DNA of 45,017 nt from Hyphomicrobiaceae bacterium (GCA_008933705.1 WBUN01000038.1:1-45017); one strand, 5' to 3'. Numbered from the stretch's first letter, positions 1-7,582 are shown. Numbers and translations: made by a program. Notes: generated from the letters alone by a model not told the origin.

Positions 1-1
1 C

Positions 2-109
2 TTCAACAAATTGAAGCACTTTCGACGCCTCGCCACGCGCTACGACCGCCGAGCCTGCCACTTCCTCGCCTTTCTCTGCCTCGCTGGAGCCATGCTATGG
101 ATGCGCTGA
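2..109 (+). CDS. IS5-family transposase, C-terminal end only (cut by window edge)
   Basis: The frame is open from the window edge to a TGA at 107-109 and encodes 35 residues starting FNKLKHFRRLATRYDRR. That is the usual C-terminal block of IS5-type DDE transposases: the 'FNKLKHFRR.ATRYDK/R' segment, then a short hydrophobic stretch ending in a tryptophan and a basic residue. Only the last ~35 residues are inside the window, so it cannot be judged whether the element is intact. No terminal inverted repeat could be assigned with confidence after the stop. The element would end shortly after the gene, within roughly the next 50 bases. Confidence 0.8.
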   Translation, partial: FNKLKHFRRLATRYDRRACHFLAFLCLAGAMLWMR

Positions 110-171
110 ATGTCGATTCAGCCTAGGCAGGCGCTGCCCTGCTGGGCCGTGTTCATGCGGAAGGCATTGTC

Positions 172-318
172 ATGAAGGGCTGGCTGTCGCAGATCGTGAT
201 CGGCATCATCGTCACCGTCATCGGCACTGTCATCGCCGACTCCATCCTGCGGGGCTCCAAGGGCGGCAAGCACTACTTCGGCGGCCACTTCACGAGCTCC
301 GCGCGCAGCGGACGCTGA
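172..318 (+). CDS. Small single-pass membrane protein (48 aa), hypothetical
   Basis: This short ATG frame runs MKGWLSQIVIGIIVTVIGTV... It has one hydrophobic segment (residues ~5-24) and then a Gly/Lys/His-rich polar tail (GGKHYFGGHF). It begins 62 bases after the stop of the IS5-type transposase. The N-terminal helix with a basic and polar tail would suit a small inner-membrane protein. No clear Shine-Dalgarno is visible before the ATG, only a weak purine stretch. It resembles no family I can name. It could also be a chance frame next to an insertion-sequence end, so confidence is modest. Confidence 0.4.
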   Translation: MKGWLSQIVIGIIVTVIGTVIADSILRGSKGGKHYFGGHFTSSARSGR

Positions 319-526
319 AGGCCGGCAGCGATCCCGATCAGCGGCTGAGCCGGTCGTGCTGTGCCGGCCGGGGCATCCTTCTTTTCGACGCGCCGATCTC
401 TGCGACACGAGATGCCTATGATCGCAATTGCCGTGGGCAGGAAAGGAACCGTTAACGGCTGACGGCGTTTCGTGGAGTCGGAGGCAGATGGACCGAGGTG
501 GGGCCGTTCACCGCAGGGGTATCAGC

Positions 527-745
527 ATGATGGCGCATCCGCGCGGCTTCCGGGCCGACAACGGCAGGCACGACATTGATCTGGCGGCGCGCCTGCAAAT
601 GCTGATGGCATCGAGCGGGGCCGACGTTCGCGAGGCGCTGTGGGCCCTGCAGCTCATCGAGCGCAAGGCCGCGGTGGAGCGGTGGCGCTCGGGCGAGCTG
701 CGCGGGCCGCGCCTCCAGCGCAAGCAGGCTCGCCGAAAGGCCTGA
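527..745 (+). CDS. Hypothetical protein, 72 aa
   Basis: The frame is open further upstream to a TTG at 428. The ATG-ATG pair at 527/530 is preferred because an AGGGG stretch lies about seven bases upstream. The product (MMAHPRGFRADNGRHD...) has an acidic/hydrophobic middle predicted to be helical (DLAARLQMLMASSGADVREALWALQLIERKAAVERW) and a strongly basic tail (RLQRKQARRKA). No domain is recognised. The basic tail and short helix could fit a small nucleic-acid-associated protein, but that is only a guess. From its stop to the next gene at 1040 there are about 295 bases in which no other feature is apparent. Confidence 0.35.
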   Translation: MMAHPRGFRADNGRHDIDLAARLQMLMASSGADVREALWALQLIERKAAVERWRSGELRGPRLQRKQARRKA

Positions 746-1039
746 CGGCAGATCCGCCCCAGACGCGCGTTGCGGCCAATCAACACAAGCCGGCCGCGGC
801 GGCCTCTTCCAGACTGTTTACAAGCGCTGCCCGCCGCTTGGCCCCGGACGGCTGCCCAGCCTATTGTCCGGCGCACCCGCGGAGCGCGGCAGCCAGTCGC
901 AGAAACAAACCGCTTCGATCAAGAAGGCTGGCCCCGCTTCGCTTTATGAGCATAAGCACGTTCCGCAGGGAGCGGCATTGCCGGCGCTTCCACTTCCTGC
1001 GCGCAACCCTGCTTCGAAACCCGCGACAAGGACCACGCG

Positions 1040-2731
1040 ATGACACGCCTTGCCAGGACGCTCGATCGGATGAGGCCGCACTACGACGTGGTCGTGGTCG
1101 GCTCGGGCTACGGCGGCGGCGTCTCGGCCTCCAGGCTGGCCCGCGCAGGCAAGCGCGTCGCCGTGCTGGAGCGCGGCCGCGAGTTCGTCACAGGCGAGTT
1201 CCCGGCCCGGTTTCCCGACCTGCGTCACGAGATGCAGCTCTCGGGCAAGCGCGTGCGCATGGGACAGCCCACCGGGCTTTACGATGTGCGCCTTGGCGAC
1301 GACATGCACGTTCTCGTGGGTTGCGGGCTCGGCGGCGGCTCGCTCGTCAACGCCGGCGTGGCACTGCGGCCAGACCCGCGCGTCTTCCGCGACGGGGTCT
1401 GGCCCGGCCAGATCGCCCAGGACGGCCTGATCGACGAGGGCTTCGCGCGCGCCAATCGCTGGGTGCGCCCGGCGCGTGATCCGATCGCCGCCGAGCACAC
1501 CAAGTACAAGGCCCTGCACCATGCCGGCGCTGCCCTCGGCAAAGCGCCGGTGGCGGCACCGGTGGTGGTCAACTTCGAGGAAAGCGTCAACTGCGCCGGC
1601 ATCGCCCAGCCGGCCTGCACCCGCTGCGGCGACTGCTGCGGCGGCTGCAATGTCGGCGCGAAGAATACCGTCGCGCTCACTTACCTCCCCGACGCCGTGC
1701 GTCACGGGGCCGAGATCTTCACGCACGCCAAGGTGCGCACCGTGCTCAGGCAGCGGGACGGGCGCTGGCAGGTGGCGCTGGAGCGCCTGGATGCCGCCGG
1801 AAGCTCGCTCAATGTCACCGCCGACATGGTCGTGCTGGCCGCCGGCACGCTGGGCAGCACCGAAATCCTCCTGCGCTCGCGCGAGCGCGGGCTTGCGGTC
1901 TCCGACCGCCTCGGCCAGCGCTTCTCGGCCAACGGCGACATCATCGCCTTCGGCTACGGCGCAAAGGTGCCGGTCAACGCCATCGGCGTCGGATATCCGC
2001 CCAAGGTCGCCGGCCTCGAGGTCGGTGCCTGCGTCTCCGGGCAGATCGAGATCGTCGACGAGGACGATCTCGCCAACAGCCTCACCGTCCAGGAGGGAGT
2101 GATGCCATCCGCCCTGGCGCCGATGCTGCCCGTCCTGTTCATCCCCAACGGCCGGCTGCTCGGCGCGCTGCAGAGCCTGATCGCCGGCGTCTACAAGGGC
2201 CCGTTCGCCGGCCTGCAGACGTTCTTCGCCGTCTCGCACGACAGCGCCTCCGGCCGCTTCGTGCTCGAGGACGATCGCCTGTTGCTGTCCTGGCCGACCG
2301 CCAAGGACGAGCCGGTCTACCGCCGGCTCGACGCGGCGCTCGAGGCGCTCGTGAAGCGCAGCGGGGGCAGCTACGTGAAGAACCCGCTGGCCGGCACGAT
2401 GATGGGCCAGCAGCCCGCGACCGCGCATCCGTTGGGCGGTTGCGGCATGGGCCACGAGCGCGGCGATGGCGTGGTGAGCCACAAATGCCAGGTGTTCGAT
2501 GCACGCGCCGGCAGCGACTCCACAGCCGTGCACGAGGGGCTGTACGTCGTCGACGGATCGGTCATGCCGCGCTCGCTCGGCGTCAATCCGCTGCTCACGA
2601 TCACGGCGCTGGCCGAGCGTGCCATGATCCACCTCGCCCGCGACCGCGGGCTGTCCTTCGACGACGGGCCGGTGCGTGGCGATCCGGTTGCCGCCACAAG
2701 CCCCGGCAGCGTCAGCGCCCAGCGGTCATGA
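1040..2731 (+). CDS. GMC-family FAD oxidoreductase, cholesterol-oxidase-like
   Basis: The 563-residue protein is a flavin-dependent alcohol/sterol-type oxidoreductase of the glucose-methanol-choline family. The FAD-binding Rossmann motif GSGYGG is at residues 21-26, with the ribose-binding glutamate in 'VLERG' near 44. A second flavin contact is in 'VGCGLGGGSLVNAGV'. The C-terminal GMC signature is clear: the conserved His463 in HPLGGCGMG and Asn516 in 'SLGVNPLLTITALAERA'. A Cys cluster C193-x2-C196-x2-CC-x2-C203 followed by NVGAKNT is inserted mid-protein, as seen in a subset of GMC 'cholesterol oxidases'. It may bind a metal or Fe-S cluster. AAGGA lies eight bases before the ATG; Met11 is an alternative start. 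There is no signal peptide. The substrate cannot be read from the sequence. Confidence 0.88.
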   Translation: MTRLARTLDRMRPHYDVVVVGSGYGGGVSASRLARAGKRVAVLERGREFVTGEFPARFPDLRHEMQLSGKRVRMGQPTGLYDVRLGDDMHVLVGCGLGGGSLVNAGVALRPDPRVFRDGVWPGQIAQDGLIDEGFARANRWVRPARDPIAAEHTKYKALHHAGAALGKAPVAAPVVVNFEESVNCAGIAQPACTRCGDCCGGCNVGAKNTVALTYLPDAVRHGAEIFTHAKVRTVLRQRDGRWQVALERLDAAGSSLNVTADMVVLAAGTLGSTEILLRSRERGLAVSDRLGQRFSANGDIIAFGYGAKVPVNAIGVGYPPKVAGLEVGACVSGQIEIVDEDDLANSLTVQEGVMPSALAPMLPVLFIPNGRLLGALQSLIAGVYKGPFAGLQTFFAVSHDSASGRFVLEDDRLLLSWPTAKDEPVYRRLDAALEALVKRSGGSYVKNPLAGTMMGQQPATAHPLGGCGMGHERGDGVVSHKCQVFDARAGSDSTAVHEGLYVVDGSVMPRSLGVNPLLTITALAERAMIHLARDRGLSFDDGPVRGDPVAATSPGSVSAQRS

Positions 2732-2771
2732 CCAGACGGCAGCGCTTGGTCGCCGATGTCCATGGCGCTGC

Positions 2772-2796
2772 CCAAGCTGCGGAAGGTTGCCGACGT
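2772..2796. repeat. 25-nt direct repeat, copy 1
   Basis: An exact 25-base sequence beginning CCAAGCTGCGGAAGGTTGCC recurs in the same orientation at 6340-6364. Both copies are preceded at a short distance by GATGTCC. They lie in non-coding DNA on either side of the accessory block 2.9-6.3 kb. Confidence 0.85.
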
Positions 2797-2877
2797 GTCA
2801 GATGACGCCAGGAGCGCAAGCTCTTCGGCTGAGCGCGTTGTCGCATTGCTCGGAGACGAGCGGGCCGCTGCTCTCCA

Positions 2878-2906
2878 GTGACGCGCAGCTTGACATGCAG
2901 TAAAAT
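2878..2906 (+). promoter_or_regulatory. Candidate leaderless promoter of the ArsR-type regulator
   Basis: GTGACG (2878-2883), a 17-base spacer and TAAAAT (2901-2906) form a fair -35/-10 pair. The predicted +1 falls at about 2912-2914, on the ATG at 2913. No Shine-Dalgarno precedes that ATG, which agrees with a leaderless transcript. An alternative -35, TTGACA at 2890-2895, would put the -10 inside the coding region. Confidence 0.4.
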
Positions 2907-2914
2907 TACTGCAT
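2895..2914. promoter_or_regulatory. Palindromic operator overlapping the -10 and start codon
   Basis: A perfect inverted repeat has 9-bp arms, ATGCAGTAA and TTACTGCAT, separated by AA. It covers the putative -10 and the first bases of the regulator's start codon. Its size and AT-rich centre fit an ArsR-family dimer site, which implies autorepression. Binding is inferred. Confidence 0.65.
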
Positions 2915-3233
2915 GTTGCTCAGCGTGGACGACGACCAGCTGGACAATGTCTTCAAGGCCCTCGGCGATCCGATCCGCCGCCGCATCCTTGGTCGCTTAG
3001 CGAAGCGTCCCGGACAGTCCTTGTTTGAGATCTGCGTCTCGTCGGTTGCAGAGGATGGCCGCACCCTGTCGCGACAGACGATCTCGCAGCATCTCGACAT
3101 GCTGGAGAGAGCTGGGCTTGTCCAGACGCATTGGAGCGGACGCACCAAATTGCACACCCTCGATAATGCGCCTCTACGCAAGGCAGCCGTTGCCTGGCTC
3201 AACAAGCATCTGAGAAAAGGAAACACAACATGA
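2913..3233 (+). CDS. ArsR-family transcriptional regulator
   Basis: The 106-residue winged-helix protein has the ArsR layout. The N-terminal 'VFKALGDPIRRRILGRLA' (residues ~10-28) is followed by the recognition region 'LSRQTISQHLDMLERAGLVQ' (~52-71) and the wing 'THWSGRTKLHTL'. No metal-binding CxCxxC is present in the DNA-binding helix, so a metal-sensing role is not supported. This fits the non-metal ArsR subgroup that is often paired with VOC or SRPBCC genes. The stop overlaps the start of the VOC gene by four bases (ATGA), so the two are translationally coupled. A perfect palindrome covers its start codon, suggesting autoregulation. Confidence 0.88.
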   Translation: MLLSVDDDQLDNVFKALGDPIRRRILGRLAKRPGQSLFEICVSSVAEDGRTLSRQTISQHLDMLERAGLVQTHWSGRTKLHTLDNAPLRKAAVAWLNKHLRKGNTT

Positions 3234-3625
3234 AGATCTATGTAATGAGCGTTTTCGTTGACGATCAGGCCAAAGCCTTGAATTTCTACACCGGGAAGCT
3301 GGGCTTCACCGTCAAGAACGATATCCCGCTTGGCGATCATCGCTGGCTGACGGTTGTGTCGAGGGAGGAACCAGACGGAACCGAACTCCTCCTTGAGCCG
3401 AGTGAGCATCCTGCCGTTGGGCCATACAAATCTTCGCTTGTGAACGATGGGATTCCTGCGGCGTCCTTCAAGGTTGATGATCTTGAAAAGGAATTCGAGA
3501 GATTGCGCGACCTAGGTGTAAAATTCACGCTAGAGCCGATGGATGCGGGCACCGTCAGGATGGCTGTCCTTGATGATACATGCGGCAACCTCATTCAGCT
3601 CGTCGAGATGGTCAAAGGAAGGTGA
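3230..3625 (+). CDS. VOC-family (glyoxalase/bleomycin-resistance-fold) protein
   Basis: The 131-residue protein starts MKIYVMSVFVDDQAKALNFYT, the usual first beta-alpha unit of a vicinal-oxygen-chelate domain, where an ALNFYTGKLGF helix follows the first strand. The second half has 'IPAASFKVDDLEKEFERLRDLGVKF' and ends 'VLDDTCGNLIQLVEM', the pattern that normally supplies the metal-ligand glutamate (here E127 in 'IQLVEM'). The class includes glyoxalases, dioxygenases and antibiotic-binding proteins, so the substrate is unknown. It is coupled to the upstream ArsR gene by an ATGA overlap and is probably the regulator's main target. Confidence 0.85.
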   Translation: MKIYVMSVFVDDQAKALNFYTGKLGFTVKNDIPLGDHRWLTVVSREEPDGTELLLEPSEHPAVGPYKSSLVNDGIPAASFKVDDLEKEFERLRDLGVKFTLEPMDAGTVRMAVLDDTCGNLIQLVEMVKGR

Positions 3626-3725
3626 GAGCCCAACGTCAATCGGGTTGCCTCGCACGTCCCCAACCGGTCTTGTCGGCCGGGACCGCGCACCCACAAGGCA
3701 TCCAAGCAACAAAAGCCGCCTTTGG

Positions 3726-4856
3726 ATGAACAATCGAAAACACGATCGAGGAGCACGCCCGTTTAGAGGATGCGCTGCCTCGGGCTTCCCGCGCCTCTCG
3801 ACGCTGGCAATTGGCATCCTTCTGTTGGGTTGCGCGTCCCTCGTATCCGGGAGCTGTGCCGGGGGTGGCGGAGACCCTGTCGAAGTCTCACGGCGCATCA
3901 AGGTTCGCGGCGCGGAGCTTTACGTGGAAATCCAGGGGTCCAATCGGAGTGCGCCATTGCTGCTGTGGCTGCATGGCGGCCCGGGCGGCCCCGAGCGGCC
4001 GCTATTTCGCTATTTCAACAGCGATCTGGAGCGCCACTTCCTTGTGGCCTACCTCGATCAGCGCGGCGCGGGACGCTCTTTCGACCGGACGGCCGACACC
4101 ACTCGGCTTACTGTCGCGCAGCACCTGGAAGACCTAGGTGTTGTCATCAACGATTTGCGCCGAGCGTATGCCAAAGAGAAGATCTATCTCGTCGGCCATT
4201 CATGGGGCACCGTGCTCGGTCTGCTGCATGCCAAGGCGCACCCCGAGACCGTAGCTGCGCTGATCTGTGTGGCGCCAGTGGTGTCGTTCAGCGAGCAGCA
4301 GCGCCGGGAATACGACTTCGACCTGGCAGAGGCGAAGCGTCGAGGCGAGTCCGATACGGTCGCCGAATTGCGAAAGCTTGGCGTGCCGCCCTATCAAACG
4401 GTCGACAAGGTCGCTGCGCTCGAGCGGATCACGATGCGCTACGGGGGCGTTGACTTCGAGCCGCGCAATCGCACCGCGATAGCCATTCATGGCGTGTTGC
4501 TCGGCCTTGCAACACCGTGGGAGATACCGCGGTTCATCGAAGGACTTCATGTCACCCAGCGGGCCATGCATGCGGAGCTGCTCGGCGTTGATATGCGCAG
4601 GGAAGTGAGCGCGATCGACGTTCCCCTGTTCTTCTTCCTTGGCCGCCACGATCGCCACGTCGATGCGGATCTGGCAGCCGGCTACTTCGAGGCGCTCCGT
4701 GCTCCAAAGAAGGTCCTGCGGTGGTTCGAGCGGTCCGCGCACAATGTGCCCTTCGACGAGCCGCGCCTGTTCAACGAACGCGTCGTGCAAGCGATTCAAT
4801 CGATTGAGCACGGTCGACTTATTGACGATCGCGCGCCGCGAGCGCGGCGAGATTGA
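3726..4856 (+). CDS. Proline-iminopeptidase-like alpha/beta hydrolase, probable lipoprotein
   Basis: The 376-residue product has an N-terminal signal segment (LSTLAIGILLLGC) with a lipobox-like LLGC, then a Gly-rich linker (CAGGGGDP). It is therefore probably exported and lipid-anchored. The catalytic domain is typical of the prolyl aminopeptidase group: oxyanion motif HGGPGG from His83, nucleophile Ser159 in GHSWGT, Asp309 in 'FFLGRHDRH', and His339 in 'RSAHNVPFDEP'. The start at 3726 was chosen because it gives the signal peptide; the frame is open upstream to 3543. It lies 100 bases after the VOC gene in the same orientation and may belong to that operon. Its peptide or ester substrate cannot be read from sequence. 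Confidence 0.85.
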   Translation: MNNRKHDRGARPFRGCAASGFPRLSTLAIGILLLGCASLVSGSCAGGGGDPVEVSRRIKVRGAELYVEIQGSNRSAPLLLWLHGGPGGPERPLFRYFNSDLERHFLVAYLDQRGAGRSFDRTADTTRLTVAQHLEDLGVVINDLRRAYAKEKIYLVGHSWGTVLGLLHAKAHPETVAALICVAPVVSFSEQQRREYDFDLAEAKRRGESDTVAELRKLGVPPYQTVDKVAALERITMRYGGVDFEPRNRTAIAIHGVLLGLATPWEIPRFIEGLHVTQRAMHAELLGVDMRREVSAIDVPLFFFLGRHDRHVDADLAAGYFEALRAPKKVLRWFERSAHNVPFDEPRLFNERVVQAIQSIEHGRLIDDRAPRARRD

Positions 4857-5070
4857 TCGTTGCTGCCAAGGCTGGAGAAAACCCGCCGGGGATTGGCGCG
4901 GGTGACTGCCGCGACGAAGAATACTCCGGCTTCGGGCCAGACTCTGCCGATCACGTGACGAATGCCCGTTTCCATATGGGCGCGGTGGACGAAGGCCCTT
5001 GGGCTCAACCGAAGGCGGCCGTCATGCCGTCCCCCTGGGCTTCGTTGCCCGCGGTGGCTGGCGACAACGG

Positions 5071-5685
5071 TCAGTGAGCGCCAGATGCCCGCCGCCCGAG
5101 CGCCGCTCTCAGAAGCGGCAGCCGATCGTTCCCGAAATACATGTCCTCCCGGTCGAGGTAGATCGTGGGGGAGCCGAAGCCTCCACGCTCCATCAGCTCA
5201 TCGGTGTTGGCCCTGAGCGTGTCCTTGATGGCCGGCTGCGCGATGCCTGCGAAGAAGCGATCCTGGTCGAGGCCTAACCGATTGCAGACGTCTGCGAGCA
5301 CTTCGTCCTTGGAGATGTCCTGATCGTCGCGCCAGTAGGCTTCGAATACGGCGCACGCGAAGGGGACGAGCTTACCCTCGGCATCCAGCAGGATGCAGCC
5401 GCGCATGGCCTTGACGCTGTTGACCGGGAAGACGGTCGGCGGTGTCTTGATGTGGAGGCCCGCGAGGCGCGCCCAATCGGCCATGTCCTTCTTGTAGTAG
5501 CGCGCCTTGGCAGGGATGGGCTTCTCGCGCGACTGATAGACGCTCGGGTTGATGGTGTTGAAGATGCCCCCGACCAGGATCGGGCGCCATCGAATCGTCT
5601 CGCGGAACTCGCGAGCGAGCGGCTGGATGTTGTGAAATGCGAGATACGTCCATGGGCTCGAACAATCAAAGAAGAACTCGATCAT
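5071..5685 (-). CDS. 2-hydroxychromene-2-carboxylate isomerase-like (kappa-GST/DsbA-fold) protein
   Basis: The 204-residue protein begins MIEFFFDCSSPWTYLAFHN. This is the thioredoxin-fold N-terminus of the HCCA isomerase/kappa-GST family, with the catalytic serine in the SSPW segment in place of a redox CxxC. Further family features are 'WRPILVGGIFN' (residues ~33-43), 'KARYYKKDMADWARLAGL', and the cis-proline region 'GGFGSPTIYLDREDMYFGNDRL' near the C-terminus. Length is normal for the family (~200). Members isomerise chromene intermediates in naphthalene-type degradation or conjugate glutathione; the substrate here is unknown. It is encoded opposite to its neighbours. The 214 bases between it and the convergent hydrolase gene show no convincing gene. 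Confidence 0.85.
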   Translation of the reverse strand: MIEFFFDCSSPWTYLAFHNIQPLAREFRETIRWRPILVGGIFNTINPSVYQSREKPIPAKARYYKKDMADWARLAGLHIKTPPTVFPVNSVKAMRGCILLDAEGKLVPFACAVFEAYWRDDQDISKDEVLADVCNRLGLDQDRFFAGIAQPAIKDTLRANTDELMERGGFGSPTIYLDREDMYFGNDRLPLLRAALGRRASGAH

Positions 5686-5702
5686 GCCTCTAGCCTCGCC
5701 AT

Positions 5703-5728
5703 GTGATGTGCCAGGGTGATGTGCCAGG
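5703..5728. repeat. Adjacent 13-nt direct repeats upstream of the isomerase gene
   Basis: GTGATGTGCCAGG occurs twice with no spacing (5703-5715 and 5716-5728), beginning 18 bases upstream of the minus-strand start at 5685. It may be a regulator site or a replication-slippage duplication. The remaining sequence to 5889 holds nothing else that I can support. Confidence 0.6.
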
Positions 5729-5889
5729 ATACCACCTTAGCGCGGCACGCCCGCAATGCCGTGTGCTGTTCCCAAGGCCGCGAGCGCGCAGGCAACGTCT
5801 GCGCGCAGCCGGACTCACTTCCATCAGTTGTTGCAACAAAGCGGCTTCCGGGCGAAGCTGCATTGGCAGGAGAAAGGGGGGAGCTCGTC

Positions 5890-6267
5890 ATGTTCTCGCA
5901 CGTCATGGTCGGGGCCAACGATGTAGCGGCCTCAAAGAAGTTCTACGATGCCGTGCTCGGCGTCATTGGCGTCCGGGAGGGTAAAGCCGATGCGAAGGGC
6001 CGCATCTTCTATCGCACCAAGACCGGCGTATTTGGAATCAGCAAGCCGATCGACGGCAAGGCGGCGACGCACGCCAACGGCGGCACGATCGGCTTCGCCT
6101 GCGACAGCCCCGAGAAGGTCAAGGCCTTCCATGACGCTGGCGTCGCGAACGGGGGCAAGAGCATCGAGGATCCGCCCGGGTGGCGCGAGGGCGATTTCGG
6201 CAAGCTCTATCTCGCCTATCTGCGTGACCCGTTCGGCAATAAGGTCTGCGCGCTGCACCGCGGCTGA
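5890..6267 (+). CDS. VOC-family (glyoxalase-like) protein
   Basis: The 125-residue single VOC domain starts MFSHVMVGANDVAASKKFYDAVLG. The first-strand histidine (His4) is the usual metal ligand, and the second half ends 'LAYLRDPFGNKVCALHR', the standard end of the family. This type is widespread as a 'VOC family protein' of unknown substrate. The ATG at 5890 was chosen because a strong purine-rich site (AGAAAGGGGGGAG) lies just upstream; an in-frame start further upstream (5716) would add about 58 residues without family similarity. It is the second VOC gene within 3 kb, but the two proteins are not close copies. Confidence 0.87.
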   Translation: MFSHVMVGANDVAASKKFYDAVLGVIGVREGKADAKGRIFYRTKTGVFGISKPIDGKAATHANGGTIGFACDSPEKVKAFHDAGVANGGKSIEDPPGWREGDFGKLYLAYLRDPFGNKVCALHRG

Positions 6268-6281
6268 CCGCCGTGCGCCGC

Positions 6282-6751
6282 ATGAAGGCGGTGCTGATCG
6301 ACCGCCGCACATGATGTCCTTAGCGTCGCCCTGTGCTGTCCAAGCTGCGGAAGGTTGCCGACGTCAGGGATGGGCCAGTGCTGCCGTCACCGGCTGAGGC
6401 ACTACCCTCGCCTTTTGACATGAGGTCCGCGTCGGCTCAATAATGGCGTGTCTTGACCACCGCGCCGCGGGGGCGTGCGTCCAAAATCCGGGCGTTGAAT
6501 AGGCGGCTCACCAGACGGCCGCACGCGTGTCCGCGATCGGTGACTAGTACGATCGTCCGGAGCCCCGCATTTTCGCTAATGGCTTGGTCAAGCGAAATCA
6601 CCGATGCCCGCGATCTTGCGTTCGCGGGCCATGCTTCGTGCGCATCTGCAACGGAGGCTGGGTTCGGCCGCTTTGCGGACATGCTCGTCCCGCTTGTCCG
6701 CCCGGCCAGCCGCGCCCGTGCATCTGCCAGCCCAGGCGATGGTGACCCACC
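6282..6751. other. Gene-poor gap with an orphan promoter-like sequence
   Basis: The gap contains the second 25-nt repeat (6340-6364). At 6415-6444 it also contains TTGACA followed by CAATAA or AATAAT at a spacing of 17-18, a good plus-strand promoter candidate with no obvious gene behind it. A minus-strand 81-codon frame (6437-6682) resembles nothing known and has no supporting ribosome site. It is not called as a gene. Confidence 0.5.
6340..6364. repeat. 25-nt direct repeat, copy 2
   Basis: Identical and in the same orientation to 2772-2796. The two copies bracket about 3.5 kb holding ArsR, two VOC genes, the hydrolase and the isomerase. Confidence 0.85.
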
Positions 6752-7516
6752 TCAGGCGATCGTGACGCCGCCGTCGGCCACGATCACCGACCCGGTCATG
6801 AACGAGGCGGCCTTCGACGCGAGGAAGGCGACGATGCCGCCGATCTCGTCCGGCTCGCCGATGCGCCGCAGCGGCGTCGTCTCCAGGCGCGGCTGCAGAT
6901 TCGCGCTGTCCTCCCACAGCGCACGGGCAAAGTCGGTCTTCACGAGGCCCGGCGCGACGCAATTGATGCGCACGTTCTTTGGCCCCCATTCCACCGCCAG
7001 ATTGCGGGCCAGCGCAAAATCCGCGGCCTTCGAGATCCCGTAGGCGCCGAGAATGCCCGTGCCGCGTATGCCCCCGATCGAGGAGACGATGACGACGCTG
7101 CCGCCCCCGTGCTCGGCCATGCTCGGGATGGCGAGATTGCACAGCCAGATGTTGCTCTTGACGTTCGAGCCCATGATCTTGTCGAAGGCCTCATCCGAGA
7201 GGCCGGCGAGCGGGCCGTAGTACGGGTTGACGGCGGCGTTGCACACGAGCGTGTCGATCCTTCCCCACTGCTTGAGCGTGCCCTTGACGAGGCCTTGCAC
7301 CTCCTCCTTGCGCGAGATGTTGCAGGGGATGACGATCGCCTCCCCGCCGCTCTGCCTGATGGCGGCCGCCACCTCCTCGCAGGCGTCGGCCTTGCGGCTG
7401 GAAATCACCACCCTGGCGCCGAGCGAAGCCATGATCTCGGCCGCCGATCGACCGATGCCTCGGCTCGATCCGGTGATGATGGCGACCTGCCCGGCCAGAT
7501 CGAACGGATTCTTCAT
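6752..7516 (-). CDS. SDR-family oxidoreductase (3-oxoacyl-reductase-like)
   Basis: The 254-residue classical short-chain dehydrogenase has the cofactor motif TGSSRGIG at residues 15-22 and the structural NAA motif in 'LVCNAAVNP'. The catalytic serine is in 'VIVSSIGG', the YxxxK is 'YGISK', and it ends 'VIVADGGVTIA'. The arginine after TGSS and 'ISSRK' at the end of beta-2 favour NADP(H). It is divergent from the acyl-CoA ligase/thiolase/dehydrogenase operon, with 110 bases between the starts. A role in reducing or oxidising a hydroxyacyl or keto intermediate of the same route is likely but inferred. AAGGAGGG precedes the start by about 11 bases. Confidence 0.9.
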   Translation of the reverse strand: MKNPFDLAGQVAIITGSSRGIGRSAAEIMASLGARVVISSRKADACEEVAAAIRQSGGEAIVIPCNISRKEEVQGLVKGTLKQWGRIDTLVCNAAVNPYYGPLAGLSDEAFDKIMGSNVKSNIWLCNLAIPSMAEHGGGSVVIVSSIGGIRGTGILGAYGISKAADFALARNLAVEWGPKNVRINCVAPGLVKTDFARALWEDSANLQPRLETTPLRRIGEPDEIGGIVAFLASKAASFMTGSVIVADGGVTIA

Positions 7517-7553
7517 GGCGTGATGCGCCCTCCTTGCCCTTTACGTTAACTTG

Positions 7554-7582
7554 TTGCCAACGGCGCGGTCCGCGCCTAGGCT
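7554..7582 (+). promoter_or_regulatory. Candidate promoter of the pim-type operon
   Basis: TTGCCA (7554-7559), a 17-base spacer and TAGGCT (7577-7582) lie about 45 bases before the CoA-ligase start, in the intergenic region shared with the divergent SDR gene. The -10 is weak, so this is tentative. Confidence 0.35.

Noticed and set aside
944-2632. Long minus-strand open frame opposite the GMC oxidoreductase gene
   Set aside because: It is a by-product of high third-position GC on the opposite strand. The protein is a low-complexity Arg/Ala/Gly mix with no domain, while the plus strand has clear GMC motifs.
2890-2895. TTGACA taken as the -35 of the ArsR gene
   Set aside because: With 17-base spacing its -10 would be ATGTTG inside the coding region. 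The TAAAAT at 2901 with GTGACG at 2878 fits better, though both remain unproven.
4853-5077. 74-codon plus-strand ORF after the hydrolase
   Set aside because: It starts within the hydrolase stop, has no ribosome site and no family resemblance, and is rich in residues expected from random GC-rich DNA.
6437-6682. 81-codon minus-strand ORF downstream of the SDR gene
   Set aside because: No ribosome site, no recognisable motif, and codon use is not distinct from other shadow frames.
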